In this document: positions 22,500-34,525 of the stretch, one piece after another
Numbering within the stretch: position 1 is the first letter of the stretch
Layout: each line of letters starts with the position of its first letter
Assembly: GCA_963277665.1 (NCBI GenBank)
Contig: OY728157.1
Coordinates: 366,124,067 to 366,188,066 of the forward strand
Direction of reading: 5' to 3'
DNA from: Viscum album
Lineage: Eukaryota > Streptophyta > Magnoliopsida > Santalales > Viscaceae
Length of the DNA: 64,000 bases
Notes under the pieces: model-generated
Told to the model about the DNA's origin: nothing
Seen by the model: the letters and a program-made list of their open reading frames with translations, nothing else
Database searches by the model: none
Program-made: the position numbers and the translations under genes

Positions 22500-25400
22500 T
22501 CTGGGGGCATAAAGTCACCGAGAGTTTGAGATTACGATGACATTAGTGGGGTGAGTTTCTTTTTCTTGCACCGTCGATGCTTGATCTTCTAGGAAGAGGC
22601 CGACAGAGATGATGACACAGAAGAGGTGGCTACATCTTCTGAAGGTTCTGGCTGATTTAGACGTGCACGTATAATTCAAAGGGCATGGGTGAATGTCTTG
22701 CGATCCATACAGTCATTATACATACGATACCCTCCATCGGAAACCGGATGCCACTCACCTTCGTCGTCACAACTGCTATCTGACCTCACAAAGACACCCA
22801 CCACTTATGTTGGGGCCAGTCCCAACCTGATTTTTCTGTTTTCAATTAGGTCATGTAGCCAGAACTTGAACACATAGCATTGCATGATGTTGTGCTCCAT
22901 GATAAAGTGATAAGGGCAGTAGTTTGGGCGATCAGTGAGATTCACCTCCTCTGGCTTTCTGCACTCGGGCAGTTGTACAATTCTCTGCTCTAAGGTACTG
23001 TGGAAGTAACCGGGGACTTGGGCCTCATTGAATGAGTAGGTCCAATTTATTCTTTCCAGAAAGGGGTTTCTAGGATCCTGACCCTGGAAGGGGGCCGGCA
23101 GAGCCTTCCGAGGAGGCAGAACTAGATTATCTCACCTAGGAGGTGGCGGTGCCTTACGCGGGGGCGCCTGCCGATTTTAAGGTGGACGCTGCTGGGCTAG
23201 ATGTTGCGCCCGTGGTGGTGGACCTCTGCGGGGATGCCGAGATGGCTCTATTGGTAGCAATTCTAGCTTCCTGGGGGCCTCTACCTAGGCCACCAAGGCG
23301 GGCTCGGCTTTGGAAACCCTCTTTTCTGGGATTACAAGGGGCAATAGACGTGCCTGGCTAGCCTACTACATGGCTTATTTGAGGCTCTACGCCTTATATG
23401 AGAATTCTCGGAACCCTCCAGGATAGTTCTGAGAGATCAGGGAGGGAACCCGTTCTATCTTGACATTCCCCATGCACATCATCAGTAATTGTTCATGAGT
23501 CAGCGGCATGTCAAGGCAGTATGTGAGCCCCATCCACCGGGCGACAAATTACATGACTCTCTCATCAGGCCTTTTCTTGCACATGAAGTGGTATGATATG
23601 TTCTTTTTATGGGTGGTAGAGTTGAACTGGTAAAGGAACTTCCTGTGATGGTCCTCCCAGCTAGTCACAGATCCGACGAGGAGCTGGATGTACCAAACAA
23701 ATACCGGCCTCTCCAGTGTTGAAATTATACAGCGGAGCTTGGCAGCCTCCTGCTGTGCTGGGGTCCCCAGCATAGGCCCACAACTTGAGTTGAGTGGGCC
23801 AGCTGCTGTGGTAGGCCCCTCATCCTTTTAAAGGGGGGTAAGGTGGGATTTTAGAATCCCGAGGGTGCTGGCATATCATCCACCCACGCCAGGTATGGCT
23901 TTCCATCCGGTGGGATGGCCACATGCAACGTGCCTGGCTATTCAATGCGATAGAAAAGCTTAGTGGCTCGTGGTCCAGCTAATGGAGAAACCCTTAGGGT
24001 GGATGGAGGAGCCCGAGTGGGGTTCCTTGGATTGTCGCGTCGTTCAGGAGGATTTGGCGAGACATACCGCTCCCTCTTTCCATGGGATCTGGCATCCGCC
24101 CTGTCAGCGAATGCGGCATGATCCGTGTTGCATGGGAGAATCTTGATGAGGGGTAGTTGATCCTGCCCCTGCTGCCCCGGCATAGGATCACCGTAGTCGG
24201 GTCGTCTCTCTGCAATGAATTCAGTGAAAATTTCATCGACCACCTTCGTCCGCTCAGCAAGATTCTGGTGCAATGTGGCCTTCTCTGGGCCCTCCTCCGT
24301 CTTTTTCACTGAGGTGGATGGGTTGGAGTGTTCGACAGCTCCAACGTGCTCCTTGACCATACTGACATTATGGCTAAGTACCAATGCCTCGGTGGGTGGG
24401 GGAGACCTAGGAGGTTTCCTCTACTGAGGGGTAATCCTCCCCGATGGGTCCAGTAGTGGTAGCACGTCCTCAGGGAGGACATTTCCATCCAGAAGTTCCA
24501 GCTCATTTTCCCCTCATGACAGATCAATCATGTTAACTATGACACTCCTCGGGGGAATGTCCTCAATGTCGCAAAGGGAGTCAGGATGCTGGTGAATAGA
24601 ACTTAATAGAAGGGAAGCATAATTCCCCCAACAATGAACATATGCGTGGGGGGTATCCTCCTTAATAACTTTGAGGATTACTTGTAAACTCTGAACGCAT
24701 TGCTGTTGTAGGGCCCTATGGTGACCAGGTGACTCGGGGTGCTGGACCACGGGGAGTGTGGCCAGGTCAACCAGATGACATTGTTTGCCGATGTCTTTAA
24801 GGTGTACTTGAATACTGGGATAAGTCACTCACCTGTGGTGAAGATGATAGTGAGTCACCCAGAGGGTCTGGCAGATATATTCAAACTCTTCCGGGGTGAG
24901 AGATTCTGGCATACAAAAACTCGGTCCTGCAAACAGCCAAAACATCTCATGGAAGTGGCCTACTGCAAGGATATCCCAAAAGCTCCTCAGCATAGATTCA
25001 GGGTCTGGCCTTTGATTTCCCCACTCGTTAACTAAGGGTGGCTAAGGAACTGGTGGCAGCACCGAGGCACACCGCTGGGACGACGGGCTGGACGACGAAG
25101 AATATGACGAGCTGGCTGATTGACCGCAGAATCTTGGGATGTCCACTGAGGGTCGTAGTGACATGGCTGTTATTTACCGATAGGATGGACCGGAAACCAA
25201 GGATTCTGAAAAACAATCAGCATCTACTAAGGGTGTGCTACGTCACAACTCTTTCTCCATTGACCCTCAAAATATCTCTCCGTAGTCCCTAACCAAGGTA
25301 GAGGGTGGTTCCATAGATGACTGAGGAGACTGTGTGGTTGGTCCCAGGGGATACGCAAAGTTCTCGTCCTCTTGGATATAACTTTTGAGGGAGGCAGGGA

Positions 25401-27090
25401 TCCTATGGACCTCGCATTCCGAGAGTACGAGGTTGATGTTCCTCATTCCTTACCCTTCCCTTGATTCATAGGAATGAGGAGAGGGATCCCGCGATTAGTC
25501 ACACTCCACTTCGGAGTCTGAGAAGCAGACTAATCTGATTCATGTCCGGCCTTGGACAGAATTCCTCTTGCGGTTGTGACGACCCGCCTTCCTGCACCGG
25601 GATGGCTCATCGGGACATGGCTGATTTTCGACATGGGGTCCTCTAGCCGTACTGGTGATGGGGTAGAGACTGTTTCCACCCGAGAAAACCGGGGTGTGAG
25701 GAGCACCGGGAAAAATTTCAAAAGGGACACAGGGAGTACTTTTGTGTTGGGGATTGGTGAATTGAAGTTGTCCTCTACCCCTCCGTGCAATGGACCAAGG
25801 AGGAACTTTGCCAATTGGAATAGGGACATGGGAAGGACCTCCAAGCTAGGCATTGGTGAAGTGAAGTTGGCATCCACCTCTCCAACCACTGGGGCGAGGA
25901 GGACCTTCGCCGATTGGAATAGGTACATGGGGAGGAACTCTATGCTGGGCATTGGTGAAGTGATGTTAGCCACCACCTCTCCGACTATTGGGGTGAGGAG
26001 GACCTTCACCGATTGGGATGGGGACATGAGGAGGACCTTAATGCAGGAGATTGATCGGACAATAAATGTCTCCATACCCTCACATTGCGGCAAGGGGAGC
26101 AACCCCATACCTAGTGTATTGAGCATGGGAGAGACCCCCATATGGAGTTTTGCTATCACGGGGAAGACCCTCACATGGGTTGAAGGTGGCATGGGGCAGA
26201 CCCTCAAGACAAGGTTGGAAATAGGGAGGTCCCACACCTTCCGTAGTGGCGGCACAGAGTGGGCCTCCACGCATTGCTGAGGATTTTTCTGCAGTGGCCA
26301 CCGCCTGTGTCGTTGCCCGAGAGAGTCGACCAAACCTACCTGTAGGGTATTTGGGGCCTCGATCCAGGCTGGGCGTATAACTGCCCCTACTCAACGTATG
26401 CCGGGAGCTAGTGATATGATTCAGAGGTGGCTCGGTCCACAGTAGTCTCCGACGTTGAAGCCCCATGGCGGGCACCCTCTTCCATTTGCATGCGACAAAG
26501 GCACCAGGTCAGATGAACTAGGTCCGGTGATGCAAGAGCATGTCTTAACTGCTTCTTGGCTCGAGGAACTGAATGGCGGTGCTGACGCATCCTGGTGGGA
26601 TCCCTCACTAGGATCCCTTGAAGCGGAACTCCGATTAGGTGAATCCGGGTATCCCCTACCTCGTCGGTGTAGGGGAGGGAGTTGTCAAGGCATCCCAGGG
26701 ACAAGCTCCAAAAACAATTGAATTTTGGGGTGGGGAGCATTGGATCCCTGCGCATCCCTTGGGGCGGTGTTGACAGTGATGTGCAACTGCCTCGAGATCC
26801 AAGCGGGCCATATCCTTGGTGGGGATGATCCCCTCCTCCTCGTATCTGCGTACAAGGTCATTAATTATCCTTCGCTGGATAATTTCCGATTGGGAGAGGG
26901 GGCATGGGCACCCAATAGTCGTGGCAGTCGAATCTGTCATGGAAGAGGCATAACTGCATGGGGTAGCCGCGTCGATTTTTCCTATACCCCTATGCTGGTG
27001 GGTAGGTGATCGGGCTCCGGATGCAACTACTTGGTTCCTGAAAAGCAGGGAGATGAACTCCTTAACAATTCTAGGAAACAGAATTGACAT
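22500..27090 (-). pseudogene. Tat-type gag polyprotein, decayed
   Basis: Fragments read from 27090 down. The start is an M-rich N-terminus (MSILFPRIVKEFISLLF) followed by a SQSEIIQRRIINDLVRRYEEEG segment. Middle pieces at 26333-25530 and 24828-23938 are Pro-rich and poorly conserved. The capsid block at 23773-23400 has QQEAAKLRCIISTLERPVFVWY, SWEDHHRKFLYQF, RPDERVM and FVARW, the standard Tat gag core. Near 22940-22830 the Tat signature NYCPYHFIMEHNIMQCYVF follows. The coding capacity of about 1,500 codons is large for gag but suits Tat/Ogre elements. Stops and shifts are frequent. Plus-strand frames over it (for instance 25552-26280) are shadows. Confidence 0.78.
25655..26060. repeat. 99-bp repeats in the gag region, about four copies
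   Basis: The word gattggtgaa or cattggtgaa recurs at 25752, 25851 and 25950, that is every 99 bases, each followed by a cacctctcc...ggggtgaggaggacctt-type block and gattggaataggtacatgg. Since 99 is 33 codons, all frames stay in register, giving repeated Pro-rich peptides on the sense strand and a long open frame on the other strand. Confidence 0.8.
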
Positions 27091-27335
27091 CTAGTTCCCC
27101 AATGTCGTTCCTTCTTCCATGGCTAGTAAGAGGGATCCATGTTGACAACATTGTAGAACAGAATGCTCAACGTCCTGACTGTCCCAACTTCTAGCAAGTT
27201 TCATGTCAGGCCCGCTATTAGGTTGGGGACTGGGTGCCGGGTGTATAGGTCTGATGAAAATCTAATCCATTGGTGTCTCAAATTCTAGTAGTCTCTATGC
27301 TGAGGAGAATACCTTCACGTCGAGTAAACCATTTC
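27091..27335 (-). other. Leader of the Tat element between 5' LTR and gag
   Basis: About 245 bases lie between the LTR end and the first gag Met. Close to the LTR, the sense strand reads GAAATGGTTTACTCGACG. A primer site should begin with TGG here, and TGGTTTACTCGACG is a candidate, but I cannot match it to a particular tRNA. Confidence 0.45.
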
Positions 27336-28229
27336 TGTTTCTGATGCTTTTTCTGGGGCGCGCACACCCATCACACAGAGGACACGCAGCTGCAACCCCA
27401 TATTCCCGCTTTCCAAAGGCGGCCGACATCCATTCCATATTCAATGACATATACTCCTTGATTGAAACAGGATGATGGGATATCATTTCTTCCTTCTGTG
27501 GATTACTCATAGAAACTCATCACCTAGTCCGGCTATCCCTCATAGATTTAAGACATTGTTCGTGAAACTCTTCCCGGCGCCATATCTTCATGAACACTAG
27601 TTAATTACACTGCTTCTTTCAGAACATTCCAGGGGGTTTGATCAGGGAAGCAACCTTCGATCAGGGGAGTACTCATGTTGGGAACCACTAGCATGTCTTG
27701 ACGCTAGGGGATTGTCTTTTTAGTCTTCTGTACCTTATTATAGGGCTTCTCTAGGGCATGAAATCCCGAGGAATCCCATATCGGATGTGGGGAAAGCTAT
27801 GCCATGGTTATGTATCTGAGGTTTTCCTCATCTTACCATGTTTAACATAGGGTATACCGCAATTTTAAAATCCTATGGTGAAATATCGGATAGACCGGTA
27901 CAATGATTGGAGTGGATTAGATTGAGGAACCCCTTGGAGGGAACACATATATTGGGGCCAACATATGGCTGGCTTCCTGAATGTTGTCTGATGGAATGGC
28001 GAGTGGTGTGGAATGATTCCACCGGGATGGGCAGGAGATTCCCGAGACACATAGGCTCAATGGAGAGATGAGGATGAGATATTATTAGTGGGCTCGAACC
28101 TCATGGAGGTTTCCTATGTATCCCCATGGCGAGGATGAAAAGACCACATATTTCATATGGAGAATATAGTTTAACATCATGTAGGACGGGGGTGAACCGA
28201 CGTGAAGGGGGTCAGAGCAACCGGTTGGT

Positions 28230-29441
28230 GGGCATAAACCTCGTGGAAGAATCCTACAAACCATTCCATGACAAGGATCAAAGTCCCCGTAGTTCGGGAT
28301 GTATTGGGGTTTACACTCTTAGGTGGCCCACAGTGTTTGGGGATTGAATCTCATGGAGTCTTCCTGCGTACCATGCATTGACATGGATCAATGTCCCCAT
28401 AGTTCGGGATGGATTGGGGCTTACACTATGAGGTGCCCCATGGTGTTTGGGTGCTTGAACCTCATGAAGGCTACCTATGTACCAAGCCTTGACATGGATC
28501 AAATTCTCCGTAGTTCAAGATGGATTGGGGCTTACACAATACGGCCACCCAAGGTGTTTGGGTCTTGAACCTCGTGGAGGCTTCTTACATACCATGCCTA
28601 GACATGGATCAAAGTCCCTGTAGTTTGGGATGGATTGGGGCTTACACTCTGAACCGGCCCAAGGTGTTTGGGGTTTGAACATCACGGATGCTTCCTACGT
28701 ACCATGCCTTGACATGGATAAAAGTCCATGTAGTTCAGGATGGATTGGGGATTACAATCTGAGGTTGCCCAAGGTGTTTTGGGCTTGAATCTCATGGAGG
28801 CTTCCTACATACCATTCCTTGACATGGATCAGAGTCCCTGTAGTTCTGGATGGACTGGGGATTACACTCTAAGGCAGCCCAAGGTGTTTGGGGTTGAACC
28901 TCATGGACACTTCCTATGTACTGTGCCTTAGCATGGATCATAGTCCATGTAGTTCAGGATGGATTGGGGCTTACACTCTGAGGCTGCCCAAGGTGTTTGG
29001 AGATTGAACCTTGTGGAGGCTTCCTACGTACCATGCCTTGACATGGATCACAGTCCCTGTAGTTTAGAATGGATTGGGGCGTACACTCTATGGCGGACCA
29101 AGGTGTTTGGGGCTTGAACCTCGTGGAGGTTTCCTATGTACCATGCCTTGACATGGATCAAAGTTACCATAGTTCGGGATGGATTGGGTCTTACACTCTA
29201 AGGCGGACCAAGGTGTTTGGATCTTGAACCTCATTGAGGATTCCTAAATACCATGACTTGACATGGATCAATGTCCCCGTAGTTCGGTATGGATTGAGGA
29301 TTTCACTCTAAGGAGGCCCAAGGTGTTTGGGGGCATGAACTTCATAGAGGCTTCTTACGTACCATGACTTGACATGGATCAATGTCCCCGTAGTTCGGGA
29401 TGGACTGGGGCTTACACTCTGAGGCAGCCCAAGGTGTTGGG
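28230..29441. repeat. 110-bp tandem array, 11 units (5' LTR)
   Basis: The gattgggg block recurs at 28302 (as tattgggg), 28412, 28523, 28633, 28743, 28853, 28962, 29072, 29182, 29292 and 29403, with spacing 109-111. The unit number equals that in the other LTR, as expected if both were copied from one template and then decayed by point changes and single-base indels without expansion. Confidence 0.95.
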
Positions 29442-30815
29442 TCATCTTCTGTGTTTGATCTAATCTCACGTGATCCATGCTCGGTGTGAGAAACTAGAGA
29501 TAGTAGAGACCTGAAGATCACGCGACGAAAGGTGCATCCATGAGATGATGAGTGGAGATTATGTGTGGAGCGACCCAAAGAGGAAACATGGGATTATATA
29601 AGGTTAGCATCCTGGGAAGTCAAGGATTACTCCATGATGGAGGCCTGATGTTGACAAATCCCAGTCAGAGAGGGAAGGGTTGACAAAAACCCTTGTCCCC
29701 ATATCCCCTCTCGGTCCTTTTCACCGAGGAAGTGAGGAGGATAAAGGTTGCTACTTATTGCTAAAAAGGATAGGGGATTACATGAATTTGGCTGCCCTTT
29801 CCCAGAGACAAACGTCACTCCAATAAGGAGGATATTATTCCCTATGAGGGGTGATCCCATCCCTGTGGAGACGAGTGGGTGTTGAGGATATCCATGGTGG
29901 GGGGACCCTATGTGTGAGGCATGGGGCTAGGTCACAGTTTAACATGATGTGCTGAGGATGATGGTGATTGGCAGTTTAACATCCTACAACTTGGACGAGG
30001 AGGGTTTGCTCCGCACCCATAGGGCATACATAACCATTACCCTCTGCTACATAAGGGAGGGAAGGCATCGACAACGCCATAGCAAGGGTGTGTCACATAG
30101 CGAACCATCTAGGGGTCCACATTAGAATGGTTATGCGATGAAGCAATAGCCTTTAGCATGCCTATGTGATGAAGCATGAGGAAAAGAAACGCAACGGGTG
30201 ATATTGTCCAAGGGACCTTGAAGTTACTTCATACGATCCAAGAAGGTCGCACGAAAAAATAGTGTATGATATGGATACCCAGGGCATTAAAGGAACCCGT
30301 GAATGGCATCCATCAGAAGAGCATCAGGCACCCACACAAAGAGGCACCCGAGGAGCACTGAGGTGAAGGGTCCTACGGAATTGCGTGCAACCTTTAAGGT
30401 TTTCACGCGAAATAATGGCCTTGCGTGAAAAACACCAGGCTGGTACGAAATCGGTGATACTGGCGCGTAATTGGAGCTGAGGTTTTGTGCGTGACTAGAA
30501 GGATTGCACGCAAAAGTGCAGAAATGAGCGCAACTAGGAGATACCACGTGCAATGATAGGGGTTGCGTGCAATTGAAGGGTTGCATGAAATTGGTCGGCC
30601 TTCACGCAATAGAAGGGATTGAATGCAATGGGCAGACCCTAAGGGGATTGCAATTTTGTCTAAGCCATGACGATCTTATGTGAAGGTGGACCCCGGTACG
30701 ACATGGTGCGAAAAGAACCGTACCTGAAGTCCATCTTTATTTGAATGAAAGAGGAATTTTGCGCATGAGAGTCGATTTAGATTCTTCATCCCACGAAGTA
30801 GAAGGGGATAGGCTT

Positions 30816-30825
30816 CTATTTATAG
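30816..30825 (-). promoter_or_regulatory. TATA box of the Tat element 5' LTR
   Basis: The plus strand ctatttatag gives CTATAAATAG on the sense strand, a near-ideal plant TATA box, about 290 bases into the LTR from its sense start. Transcription would start about 30 bases further, near 30785. Confidence 0.65.
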
Positions 30826-31111
30826 CCATCCAAGGGCACAGAAACCAGGTCAGTGCGTAAAAACTGCATGACGTATGTGGCGGCGTGAAATGTCGACTGG
30901 ATGAGTTGGGGCACAAAATATTTCTCACCCAAGCCAAAAGAGATTCGCGAATCCCGGAACATTCCGCCGAGAACATATTTTTTCGCGTTTCATGGAATTT
31001 ATATTGCGTGGCCTCTATGGGCCCCCCGAACGGGTTCCCCAGGTCCGAATATGACTTCTCTTTGCCATTTCAAAAACTTCTTCAACACTTGAGAATTTTT
31101 CGACATCTACA

Positions 31112-32502
31112 ATATAGTCAGAGGACGTCGTTGTGCCATGAATCTGCAAGGTCAATCACATAACTTAGTTCAAGATTATCAAGGACTAAAACATAGAAGT
31201 TCTAGAAGGGACATGCGAAGAAAAGCATTTATGTTTTTCAAATCAGGGATACCGGGCATTCGTGAACCCTACAGGTCAGGTTCCATTAAGCCTTCACATG
31301 GGCATGTACTCCTGCCATCCTTGGTCATGTGACACCCCATTCACACGACATGTTCTCTCAAGACACGGTATGCACTTGAATTGTTTTCCTCTGCCCGAGA
31401 TCTTCTGCATGACTAACCCACATGGTTCTCATATTGCCAGACTACACGGTGTGTTTGTGCAAGACACTGCGTGTACTTGAAAGAACTTCACCAAGCTGTG
31501 TTGTTAGTCACACGACCGGTTATACGGCTGACTCTACACAACGTGTTTTTTCTAGACACAACATGTACTAACTACCTATAATCCACCTGTGTCATTGGTC
31601 ACATGTCTAGTTACATGGTCTATACACATGACAAGCATATCCAGTACAAAACGTGTTCCAATGAGTATTTCCCAACCCCGTGTTTCTGCCCATTCAACTT
31701 GTGACACTGTTAGAGACAACATGGAGTGTACAAAAAGTACACTATGTGTACCTAAGAAAAACACTTCCTTCCTGAAAAGAAGGATACATGGTGTGTATTA
31801 ATCATTACATGCTATGTATTTTGGGTTTTTTCTGGATAGTAAGCCTCAAAAACTACTCCGGAACCTAGAAAAATAAAAAAACTAACATTAAAGTGCTAGA
31901 TTCCGATCTGTGTGTCCCCATACTCTATGCTAATCAAATCTTGGAATCATATTCATGTCATATACCAGGAATAGAAAAGAAATGATCCACCAAATTCCAA
32001 TCCGTTATGGCCCATAACACCTCAAAAATTGATGTTTTTCATTCTTTCAAATGAAACCTTACACCAAACAATACCCTATAAAATAGTATGTATTCTATAA
32101 AGGAATATATCACAACAACATGCATATCTAGGAAAACATCTATCAAAACAACAAGAAATCAGTAATGAACCCTAAATGGTATTGAAAGAATGAATGACAT
32201 GTGATCTTTAGAAAGTGCATGTTTGATGAATGAGATGGAGTATCCACATCTAATAAGGTTGAAACTAAAATAGAGCCAAAATAATATCAAAAATAACAGT
32301 ATAGTACATTTGAATCACCCAATGGTGAAATCAAATCTACAGTAATAATTGGAAAATCAGAAAACAATCACAATATATGAGGTAAATTGGCTTTTCCTTT
32401 TACGTGAGTTAGCTACACCCAGGAACAACTTATTACCAAGTACATATTCCTTCATATAACTAGCTATAGAATCCAAAAAATATGTCCATATGAAAATAAT
32501 CC
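31112..32502 (-). pseudogene. Leader and N-terminal gag region of the outer element, decayed
   Basis: This is the outer element's body between the Tat insertion point and its primer site. I cannot read a gag frame in it; the longest frames are about 70 codons and show no motif. At about 31330-31830 several diverged blocks share cacatgg/acacgg...tgtgtacttg-type words, similar to words near the inner ends of the element's LTRs (near 4050-4145 and 34340-34440). Confidence 0.5.
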
Positions 32503-32513
32503 CTCTGATACCA
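32503..32513 (-). promoter_or_regulatory. Primer binding site, initiator tRNA-Met type (outer element)
   Basis: The sense strand reads TGGTATCAGAG, three bases from the LTR end. This is the standard complement of the 3' end of plant initiator tRNA-Met and fixes the orientation of the element. Confidence 0.88.
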
Positions 32514-32516
32514 CTT

Positions 32517-34520
32517 TGTAACATCCTTGTTCTAGGTGCCACCCAGAGGTGCCCCATTCACGGTTGGTCACATGGCCTCAAGCGCATTTCTCTGAATGCT
32601 AGAGGCTGCTGACTAGCTGTGGGGACCTTGGGTGTGATCGTGGGGAATATATGCACTAATTGGTAGATTAATTCAGTGAAAATAAATAGATAACAATAGT
32701 GGACGTAGTAATAACATGTAATTTAGTTAACAATGGATGACTAATAGTAATATAAAACTGAAGCACATATATAAATGATTCATGATAAATATGTCTAGGA
32801 AAACAACCAAAAAAGTCCCAATGCAATAATATAGTTCTAAAATAACGTAAAAATAAAACAAAAAAACTCCAATAGGATCACAATCCTTAGCTTGGTCCCA
32901 TGATCTCCAGCTTCACAGTAGTCAAGTACATGACATAGAAGGGTGCTTGCCCGTGTCTATACCTGTAGCAATATAATCTGTTTGGGCATAAAAGAATGAC
33001 CCAAATAGGGTGTGTGATGAATCCCAGTAGGCATCCAACTAAAGATCTATTCCTAATAGTTAGTGAATATATATGGAATGCAATAAAAAAATTAAGCAAT
33101 AAACAATGGAGTACTCAAAGTAAACAAACCTACAGTTTCAATTGTATTCATTTTCATATATCAAGTGGGAAAAAAAACAAGTAACCATATAGGATTTACT
33201 CACATTCTAAACTCTTTGGTTCAACCAACCAAACATAAGAAACCCTTTGGAATGTACTCACTATATAAACCCTCTGGTTCAGCTTTTTCAAAGACTCTTT
33301 AAGGAAGCACTCACGGTCAATTCCCCCTATGGACTATTATTGTTAAACTAAAGACACTCTGGGGAAGCACCTAATGTCTAATTACCCCTATGGTATCGCA
33401 ATGTGTAACTACAGACACTCTGAGGGAGCACTCACATCCATCCACCTTGTGGTCTCGCAACGTGAAAAGTAAACAGACACTCTCGAGAAACCCTTCGTCT
33501 ATATTCCCCATATGATATACTACAGCAGGTTCCCACAGCATTGTGTAAGTCAATCATGCACAATGATGTTCAAAAACCAAAGTAAACCATAATAACTACT
33601 TGGATAATAACATTCAAGAAATACTTGGCTAAACAACTACAAGCATTTAACAGCATATGTTAATATCACTCCATCCTAACAATAGTAGGCATGAAAAAAA
33701 CAGCATAATAGGAAAAACTAGGCCCAACGACCAATATTAGTTCAAACATGGGAAAATACATCCATAGAAAGGTAAATAAACTTATTCAAAATCAATTAAC
33801 CACTACTCAGGCACACAAGGTATAACATGCATTAAAAGGGATAAAATCTCTAAACATGCAATACCCTATTCTAGGTTATTAGGCACTTTTTCTCATAATA
33901 TTCAATAACTCACCACATAAAGGCACAAAACATCTACATCGGCATTGTATGATGAACACTCTCAAAAAAAGGCCACTGAATCAGGCTGGAATGACGTAGA
34001 TCTTCAAAAAGGTAAAAAATGTACTTTCTTGTTTATCTCACAAAAGAGGACAAATAAAGATAAGAGGCTTGATCATAGGAAAGAAATCACCATGGAGACT
34101 CCAAAATAATGGACTATGGTTGATTTGGAGGACATACAGTGGGTTGGGGGCTTAAAGAAGATTTGTCGGCTTCGGTCACTCCTGGGTGAGACAAGATAAG
34201 AAGAATTGTTTTCTGTGAATGAGAAACGATCACAGTCAGGTATAACAATTAAAAAGAAAATTTCACGAAATGTCTTTTAAAATTACATGACATTTATATT
34301 CCTTTATCTGGCCTTGCTTTAGGCAGTCTCAAGTTCACCCCTACACGGACATGTAATGGGCCGTTACAGGGCCAATACACAGTCCCCCGTAGCAACCGGG
34401 TATATGGATTGTACTTCTATGTACCCGGTGTATACTCCTTAAATTTGCAGAAACTCCCATTTTTCATAAAAATACCAGAAATCAAGATCCATTTCTGGGA
34501 TGAGGATCTGGGTTCTTACA
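32517..34520 (-). repeat. 5' LTR of outer chromovirus (2004 bp)
   Basis: It starts TGTAACATCC and ends GGTTCTTACA on the plus strand. It pairs with 2076-4222. It shares ccacccagaggtg-type, ggttggtcacatgg and ttaggcactttttctcataata-type blocks with its partner. Confidence 0.85.
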
Positions 34521-34525
34521 AATTG
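34521..34525. repeat. Target-site duplication, right copy, outer element
   Basis: The sequence aattg follows the LTR end; the left copy acttg is at 2071-2075. Confidence 0.65.

Larger units (their letters stand above)
8869..31111 (-). mobile_element. Giant Tat-type Ty3/gypsy retrotransposon nested in the outer element (22.2 kb)
   Basis: Two LTRs of about 3.7 kb (8869-12582 and 27336-31111) flank about 14.75 kb. Sense is the minus strand. Tat/Ogre-lineage hallmarks are a gag C-terminal NYCPYHFIMEH...CYVFKFWLHDLI motif, a protease followed by HQCLMYSLNG, a Tat-type RT with GTFYYQVIPFSLKNVGATYQRAM, and an extra gene in antisense between pol and the 3' LTR. No integrase was found. A 27-bp array interrupts RNase H. 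The flanks gtaca (8864-8868) and atata (31112-31116) match at 3 of 5, with both differences transitions, so the target duplication is only weakly visible. LTRs are about 80% alike by eye, so the copy is old. Its GC content is clearly higher than that of the surrounding DNA. Confidence 0.9.
27336..31111 (-). repeat. 5' LTR of Tat-type element
   Basis: It begins TGTTTCTGATGC and ends CATCTACA on the plus strand, so TG...CA is intact. It aligns with 8869-12582 along its whole length, including eleven 110-bp units. The sense TATA box at 30816-30825 puts U3 at about 300 bases, leaving about 3.4 kb of R-U5 that holds the array. Confidence 0.87.
2076..34520 (-). mobile_element. Outer Ty3/gypsy chromovirus-type LTR retrotransposon, interrupted by a nested Tat-type element
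   Basis: The LTRs (2076-4222 and 32517-34520) start TGTAA and end ACA on the plus strand. A primer site complementary to initiator tRNA-Met sits beside the right LTR and a polypurine tract beside the left one, so the element reads on the minus strand. Remnants occur in the order gag, protease, RT, RNase H, integrase, chromodomain-like tail, which is the plant chromovirus layout. LTR length and primer type suggest a Tekay/Del-like clade, which is an inference. Without the 22.2 kb insertion at 8869-31111 it would be about 10.2 kb. The LTRs look only about 75-80% alike by eye, and every coding domain has stops or frameshifts, so it is old and dead. Confidence 0.88.

Noticed and set aside
25552..26280. 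242-codon plus-strand frame
   Set aside because: It lies opposite the gag region and stays open because of the 99-bp repeat; its peptide has no recognisable domain, while the sense strand belongs to a consistent gag-pol order.
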